This document shows positions 60,176 through 64,000 of a stretch of DNA of 64,000 nt, piece after piece. The stretch lies in NCBI RefSeq assembly GCF_030486405.1, contig NZ_CP129613.1:4402001-4466000 (forward strand), read 5' to 3'. Numbering within the stretch: position 1 is the first letter of the stretch; every line of letters starts with the position of its first letter. The position numbers and the translations under genes are program-made. This DNA comes from Mycolicibacterium sp. HK-90. Lineage in GTDB: Bacteria; Actinomycetota; Actinomycetes; Mycobacteriales; Mycobacteriaceae. The notes beneath the pieces were generated by a model that saw nothing but the letters and a program-made list of their open reading frames with translations, made no database searches and was not told the DNA's origin.

Positions 60176-61861
60176 TCATGACACCCGCCGACGGACCTCG
60201 CCGGAGCGAATAGCCGAGTGGAACAACGGACCGATGACGCCGGCGAGCTGATCCGGACTGGCGATGGTGGCGTGTGCGGCACTGCCGAAAACCCGGCGCA
60301 GCGCGTCCACGTCGGTGCTCGCGCCGATGGTCAGACAGACACAGCCGGTGCCGCGGCGCCGCGCCTCGGTCAGGGCGCGTCGGGCATCGGCAGCGCCGTA
60401 GGCGCGTTCATAGCCGTGGTCATAGGCGAGTCCGTCCGACAGCACGACCAGCAGGCGCCGCGAGGTGCCCCCACGCTCCTCCAACACCGCCGAACCGTGC
60501 CGAATCGCGGCCCCGAGTCGCGAATATGCGCCGGGTTCAAGACTGTTCAGTCTACGAATCACCTGCGCATCCAGGTGGTCGTCGAACCGTTTCACCGGAA
60601 CCATCGTCACCGCCGAACGGCCCTGCGAGTAGTAGGCGTACAGCGACACCCGGTCACCCAGGTCGTGTAGCGCCACCATCAGGTGGGCCACCGCCGTGCG
60701 CTGCTGTTGGTGCACCGTGAGCCCGACAGTGCCCGGCTCCGCCGTCGAGCCGGAGACATCCAGCAGCAGCAGCACCGACAGATCCCGGCGCCGGCGCAGG
60801 CTGTCCAGATAGACGGCCTCGTCGGGCACCGATCCGGCCCGGACTTCGACGCGTGCCTCGAGGGCGGCATCGATGTCGATGTCGTCACCCTGGGGCTGGC
60901 GATGGCGCCGATGCAGGCCCATACCGAGGCGCGCCAGCGGGCGCCGCACACTGATCGCATCCTCGATCTGCTGGGTGGCATGTGCCTTGATCTGCGGATC
61001 CGTCTCACGAACAGTGCACCAGTCGAGCCGATAGATTCTGCGCTCGGCGTCCCATTCCGGGTACTTGACGCCCTCGGTCTTGACGTCGACGACCTCGTCG
61101 GCGGACACCGTCGCCAGCGACGAGACGGCATGGACCCCGCGCCTGGTCGAGGTGGTGCGGTGCGTCGGCGAGTCGGCACCGGGCGGCCCCCCGCCGCTGC
61201 CACCGGTCTTCCGCGCCGACGACAACAGCTTCTTGAGCCACTTTCCGATGGCACCGCCCCCACCGACCGGGCTGGAGAACAGATCCGGATCATCCGAGTC
61301 ATCTGTGTTGCCGGGGTCGTCGTCCATCTCCTCGAGTTCCCGGGCGTCCTGCCGCCGCGGCACGTGCCCGACAGATTGCTGACCGGCCGGCCTGGCCGCC
61401 GTGCCCGCCGCCAGAACCTTCTTGGCCTGGATCACCCCGAAAGTCACCGCCGGCCCCGGGAGCGCCGCTGATCCCCGTGCGATCGCCAACGACGTCGCAG
61501 CCGAATCGCTGGACTCGCCGATACTTCGATCCGCCAAGGCCCCAAGGGCTTTCGGCAGAAGTGCATCGTTGGCCAGCAGGGCCCGGTGCCCTTCGACGGC
61601 CAGATACCGCTTGGCCAGGCGCCGATGACGGACCAGGGCGCTCACCACATCGGGGTCCAGGCTCCCCGCCGCGATCAACGACGCCTGCACGGCGACCGAT
61701 TCGAGCTGCCGCCCCGGCGGCGCGCCGAGGTCGACGAACACGGTCTGGCCGTCGGTCCATGGCGCGCCACCCGCATCGGTCGCGGCCACCCCGACCGCGC
61801 GACCCGCGAGCGCCGACGCCAGCATGCCCAGTCCGGAGACACGGTCACCGCTCCCTGACAC
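60176..61861 (-). CDS. VWA-domain protein (NorD/CoxE-like), partner of the AAA+ ATPase
   Basis: This 561-residue protein has a C-terminal von Willebrand A domain with the MIDAS motif DVSGST (in LSVLLLLDVSGSTAEPG) and a later LVVLSDGLAYDHGYE segment. The N-terminal half is Ala-rich helical, as in NorD/CbbO proteins, with an acidic, low-complexity linker (ELEEMDDDPGNTDDSDDPDLF). I chose the GTG at 61861, which has GGGGGT five to six bases upstream, because an earlier start at 61972 would place the operator inside the gene. The pair CbbQ-VWA is a known chaperone module. Confidence 0.85.
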   Translation of the reverse strand: MSGSGDRVSGLGMLASALAGRAVGVAATDAGGAPWTDGQTVFVDLGAPPGRQLESVAVQASLIAAGSLDPDVVSALVRHRRLAKRYLAVEGHRALLANDALLPKALGALADRSIGESSDSAATSLAIARGSAALPGPAVTFGVIQAKKVLAAGTAARPAGQQSVGHVPRRQDARELEEMDDDPGNTDDSDDPDLFSSPVGGGGAIGKWLKKLLSSARKTGGSGGGPPGADSPTHRTTSTRRGVHAVSSLATVSADEVVDVKTEGVKYPEWDAERRIYRLDWCTVRETDPQIKAHATQQIEDAISVRRPLARLGMGLHRRHRQPQGDDIDIDAALEARVEVRAGSVPDEAVYLDSLRRRRDLSVLLLLDVSGSTAEPGTVGLTVHQQQRTAVAHLMVALHDLGDRVSLYAYYSQGRSAVTMVPVKRFDDHLDAQVIRRLNSLEPGAYSRLGAAIRHGSAVLEERGGTSRRLLVVLSDGLAYDHGYERAYGAADARRALTEARRRGTGCVCLTIGASTDVDALRRVFGSAAHATIASPDQLAGVIGPLFHSAIRSGEVRRRVS

Positions 61862-61884
61862 CCGATACCCCCGGTCGAGAAATT

Positions 61885-61900
61885 GACCAAATATCTGTTC
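61885..61900. promoter_or_regulatory. CAAATAT-type operator (3), upstream of the VWA gene
   Basis: GACCAAATATCTGTTC on the plus strand, 24 bp from the GTG at 61861. It shares ATCTGTTCC with site 2 and ACCAAATAT with site 4. Confidence 0.7.
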
Positions 61901-61971
61901 CACCGTAGAGTCCGGCCCGAGTTGCGTCAATCGAACGAGATCGAAGCGAATGCGAGTGTGGGAGCTGAACA

Positions 61972-62122
61972 TTGATCGACTTCAAGGATCAGGTCGCGGT
62001 GGTCACCGGCGCCGGCCGCGGCTCGGTCGGGTGAAGTCGCCGCCACGGACCCGTTCACGGTTCCGGGCTCGACCTGTGACGAAGTGTTCGAGGTGACCGC
62101 GCGCCTGGATGTCGTCCCCTGA
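61972..62122 (+). pseudogene. Remnant of a short-chain dehydrogenase gene
   Basis: A TTG at 61972, seven bases after GGAG, opens LIDFKDQVAVVTGAGRGSVG, the start of an SDR Rossmann domain, but a TGA follows after 20 codons. In the next frame the sequence continues EVAATDPFTVPGSTCDEV and ends after LDVVP at 62122. It appears to be an SDR with a large internal deletion and frameshift, left between the VWA gene and the double-TetR regulator. Confidence 0.6.
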
Positions 62123-62246
62123 GCCGGACGAAACCGTTGCCGTCGGCCGGCTCGTCGCCACCTCCGGGAGCCTCGGTGCCGGTGCTCCACCGGCACCGGC
62201 GGCGACGCATGATCCCCAGCTCAGCGCGGCTGCTCTGGTAGCCTCT

Positions 62247-62262
62247 AACCAAATATTGGGTC
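62247..62262. promoter_or_regulatory. CAAATAT-type operator (4), upstream of the double-TetR gene
   Basis: AACCAAATATTGGGTC, with a near-palindromic core CCAAATATTGG, ending 20 bp before the ATG at 62282. Its position suggests autoregulation. Confidence 0.7.
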
Positions 62263-62281
62263 AGTTCGTGGCCCAAAACGT

Positions 62282-63631
62282 ATGACGGGAGCCAGCAATC
62301 GTGGAGCCGCTGTGGGCCGTCCCCAGGTAACGCCTGGGGAGCGCAAGACGCTCAAGCGCACCCCAGGTCGCGCAACCGACGCCGGCTCCACCGCTGAGGA
62401 CCGCACGCGCCGCACCGAGATCCTCCAGACGGCGGCCTCGTTGATCGCCACGTCAGGCCTGCGCACGTCGCTGCAGGAGATCGCGGACGCGGCCGGCATC
62501 CTGCCGGGCAGCCTTTACCACCATTTCGAATCCAAGGAAGCGATCCTGGTGGAACTGCTCGAGCGGTACCACGAGGATCTCGATCGCATCGCCGAGCAGG
62601 CGCAGAGCCGCCTGGACGGTCCCGATCCGGCGTCGCCGTTCGACCGTATCGCCGAACTCGGCGCGGATATCGCGCGATGCGCCGTGGCGCACCGGGCGGC
62701 ACTTCAGATGTCGTTCTACGAGAGTCCCAGTTCCAACCCGGAGCTCATGGCGCTGGCACAGCGCCGGCCGACGGCCACCCTGGAGGCCATGCAGCAGACG
62801 CTTCGGGCCGCCCGGTGGAGCGGCTATCTGCGCGCCGACATCGACCTGGCCGTCCTGTCCGACCGGATGTGCCAATCGATGCTGCGGGTGGGTCTCGACG
62901 TCACGCGGCACAACGCCGCGCCGGAGAAGGTCGCCATCCTCCTCTGCCGAATCCTGCTGGAAGGCCTGTCCTCCGGCCACCCCACCGATGCCGAACTCGA
63001 TCGCTCTCCGGCGTTCCTGGCGGCAGACGATGTGGTGCAGAGCTGGATCGTCGAGGCCGGCTCCGAGGCCGACGACAAAACCGCCCACATCCGGGCGGTG
63101 GCCCGGGCCGAGTTCGGCCGGCGCGGCTACGAGGGCACGACCGTACGGGACATCGCCTCGGCGGCCGGCATGGGCACCGGCACCGTGTACCGCCTCATCG
63201 GATCCAAGGACGAACTGCTCGCGGCGATCATGCAGTCCTTCGGCGAGAAGATCGCGGTCGGCTGGAACAGTGTGCTGAGCTCCGAGGGCACGGTGATCGA
63301 GAAGCTCGATGCGCTGAGTTGGATTCACACCAATGCACTGGACCAGTTCGGCGACGAGTTCCGGATTCAGCTGGCGTGGATGCGCCAGTCACCGCCGGAC
63401 ACGCCCAATCCCGGCTGGTTGTTCACGCAACGCGTCAAACAGGTGAAATCGCTTCTCACCCAAGGGATCAAGGCCGGAGAAATCGGTATCGACAGCCCTT
63501 CCAACGAGATTCTGGCCCGGTCGGTCATCGGCGTGGGGTGGATACCGGAGAACATCCTGCGACAGCTGGGCACCCGCGCCTCGCAGATCCACGTCCGTGA
63601 CACCAGTCTGCGCGGAGTGGTCGCGCGCTAG
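62282..63631 (+). CDS. Double TetR-domain transcriptional regulator (Mce3R-like architecture)
   Basis: This 449-residue protein contains two complete TetR units in one chain. The first helix-turn-helix is at about residues 62-100 (LRTSLQEIADAAGILPGSLYHHFESKEAILVELLERY), the second at about 284-322 (YEGTTVRDIASAAGMGTGTVYRLIGSKDELLAAIMQSF), each followed by a helical ligand domain. This tandem layout is known from M. tuberculosis Mce3R (about 406 residues), repressor of the mce3 operon and of lipid genes. A basic 45-residue leader precedes the first domain. It is divergent from the VWA/AAA/AveC-P450 genes and shares their operator, so it is the probable local repressor. Confidence 0.9.
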   Translation: MTGASNRGAAVGRPQVTPGERKTLKRTPGRATDAGSTAEDRTRRTEILQTAASLIATSGLRTSLQEIADAAGILPGSLYHHFESKEAILVELLERYHEDLDRIAEQAQSRLDGPDPASPFDRIAELGADIARCAVAHRAALQMSFYESPSSNPELMALAQRRPTATLEAMQQTLRAARWSGYLRADIDLAVLSDRMCQSMLRVGLDVTRHNAAPEKVAILLCRILLEGLSSGHPTDAELDRSPAFLAADDVVQSWIVEAGSEADDKTAHIRAVARAEFGRRGYEGTTVRDIASAAGMGTGTVYRLIGSKDELLAAIMQSFGEKIAVGWNSVLSSEGTVIEKLDALSWIHTNALDQFGDEFRIQLAWMRQSPPDTPNPGWLFTQRVKQVKSLLTQGIKAGEIGIDSPSNEILARSVIGVGWIPENILRQLGTRASQIHVRDTSLRGVVAR

Positions 63632-63637
63632 CGCCGA

Positions 63638-64000
63638 TCAGCAGAAAACGTGCTTCGGCAACGTATTCGGGATGTCGAGCGAGCTCAACAGCCCGGCGGG
63701 GGCGTCGACGACGTAGGGAATCGCGTTGACCACCCGCATCGCGGTGGCGGCCATCGCCGCTTGCCCGGCACCGTTCCCTTCGGCCTCCCCCAGGTTCATC
63801 GCGCAGTGGATGTCGGGATCGCCGGCGATGTCCACCCGGTATGTCGCATCGAACTCCGATGCGGGCCAGTCTGGTGCGACATCGCGCGACATCCGGATGA
63901 TGTGCTCGATCACGATCGCCTCGCGGCCGTCGACCACCCCGGCCGCGCGCGTGCACACCGCTCCACAGGTTCCCGCCCGGATGGTCCCGAACGCCACCTC
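63638..64000 (-). CDS. Dihydrodipicolinate reductase-like / amine dehydrogenase-like oxidoreductase, C-terminal part
   Basis: This is the C-terminal 120 residues; the frame continues past the right edge. The ending (GNGAGQAAMAATAMRVVNAIPYVVDAPAGLLSSLDIPNTLPKHVFC) is like the last part of the NAD(P)H-dependent amine dehydrogenase/DapB-like family that is common in mycobacterial catabolic clusters. The Rossmann domain is not visible, so the activity is uncertain. It converges on the regulator gene with six bases between the stops. Confidence 0.7.
   Translation of the reverse strand, partial: EVAFGTIRAGTCGAVCTRAAGVVDGREAIVIEHIIRMSRDVAPDWPASEFDATYRVDIAGDPDIHCAMNLGEAEGNGAGQAAMAATAMRVVNAIPYVVDAPAGLLSSLDIPNTLPKHVFC

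Overview
This window comes from a high-GC actinomycete, almost certainly a rapid-growing Mycobacterium (Mycolicibacterium). The evidence is a giant type I fatty acid synthase followed by a stand-alone AcpS, a complete yrbEAB-mceABCDEF operon with Mce-associated proteins, mycofactocin-type short-chain dehydrogenases, frequent GTG/TTG starts, and a gene order at the left end that matches M. tuberculosis Rv2518c-Rv2524c. No insertion sequence, CRISPR array or intact prophage was seen.

Region 1 (1-19.6 kb) is core chromosome: the N-terminus of an LppS/LdtB-type L,D-transpeptidase lipoprotein, tRNA-Lys(CTT) with a strong terminator, a gene-poor 1 kb stretch, a DUF3618 protein, bcp, a Ca2+/cation antiporter, an M20 peptidase, acpS and fas (9.2 kb). 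These are followed by a MerR regulator, an MFS transporter, an LtrA-family membrane protein and a short SARP-like regulator translationally coupled to a 38-residue membrane protein.

Region 2 (19.6-49.6 kb) is a catabolic and import island. It holds two Mce-associated proteins, two acyl-CoA ligases, an amidohydrolase, an enoyl-CoA hydratase, a VOC protein, a DUF35/thiolase pair, a TetR-P450 divergent pair, four small secreted proteins, the mce operon, a CoA-transferase, two aldehyde/alcohol oxidation modules, a 3Fe-4S ferredoxin and another P450. Most promoters here carry one operator family, GAGAAT-N3-ATTCTC, usually as two or three tandem copies. This ties the scattered transcription units into one regulon for uptake and oxidation of a hydrophobic, probably alicyclic or branched, carbon source.

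Region 3 (49.6-64 kb) is a second, tightly overlapping operon on the minus strand: a substrate-binding protein without signal peptide, AveC-like, SDR, ALDH, P450, P450, mycofactocin-type SDR, a 38-residue membrane protein and a second AveC-like protein. It is preceded by a CbbQ/NorQ-type AAA+ ATPase and a VWA (NorD/CoxE-like) protein, and by a divergent regulator with two TetR domains in one chain, the architecture known from Mce3R. All four transcription starts share a different operator, ACCAAATAT-NN-GkTC. The two linked but distinct operator families, and the AveC/P450/CbbQ-VWA module attached to an mce island, are the most interesting content of the window.

All assignments come from reading the sequence by eye. 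Family names rest on recognised motifs; substrates are not known.
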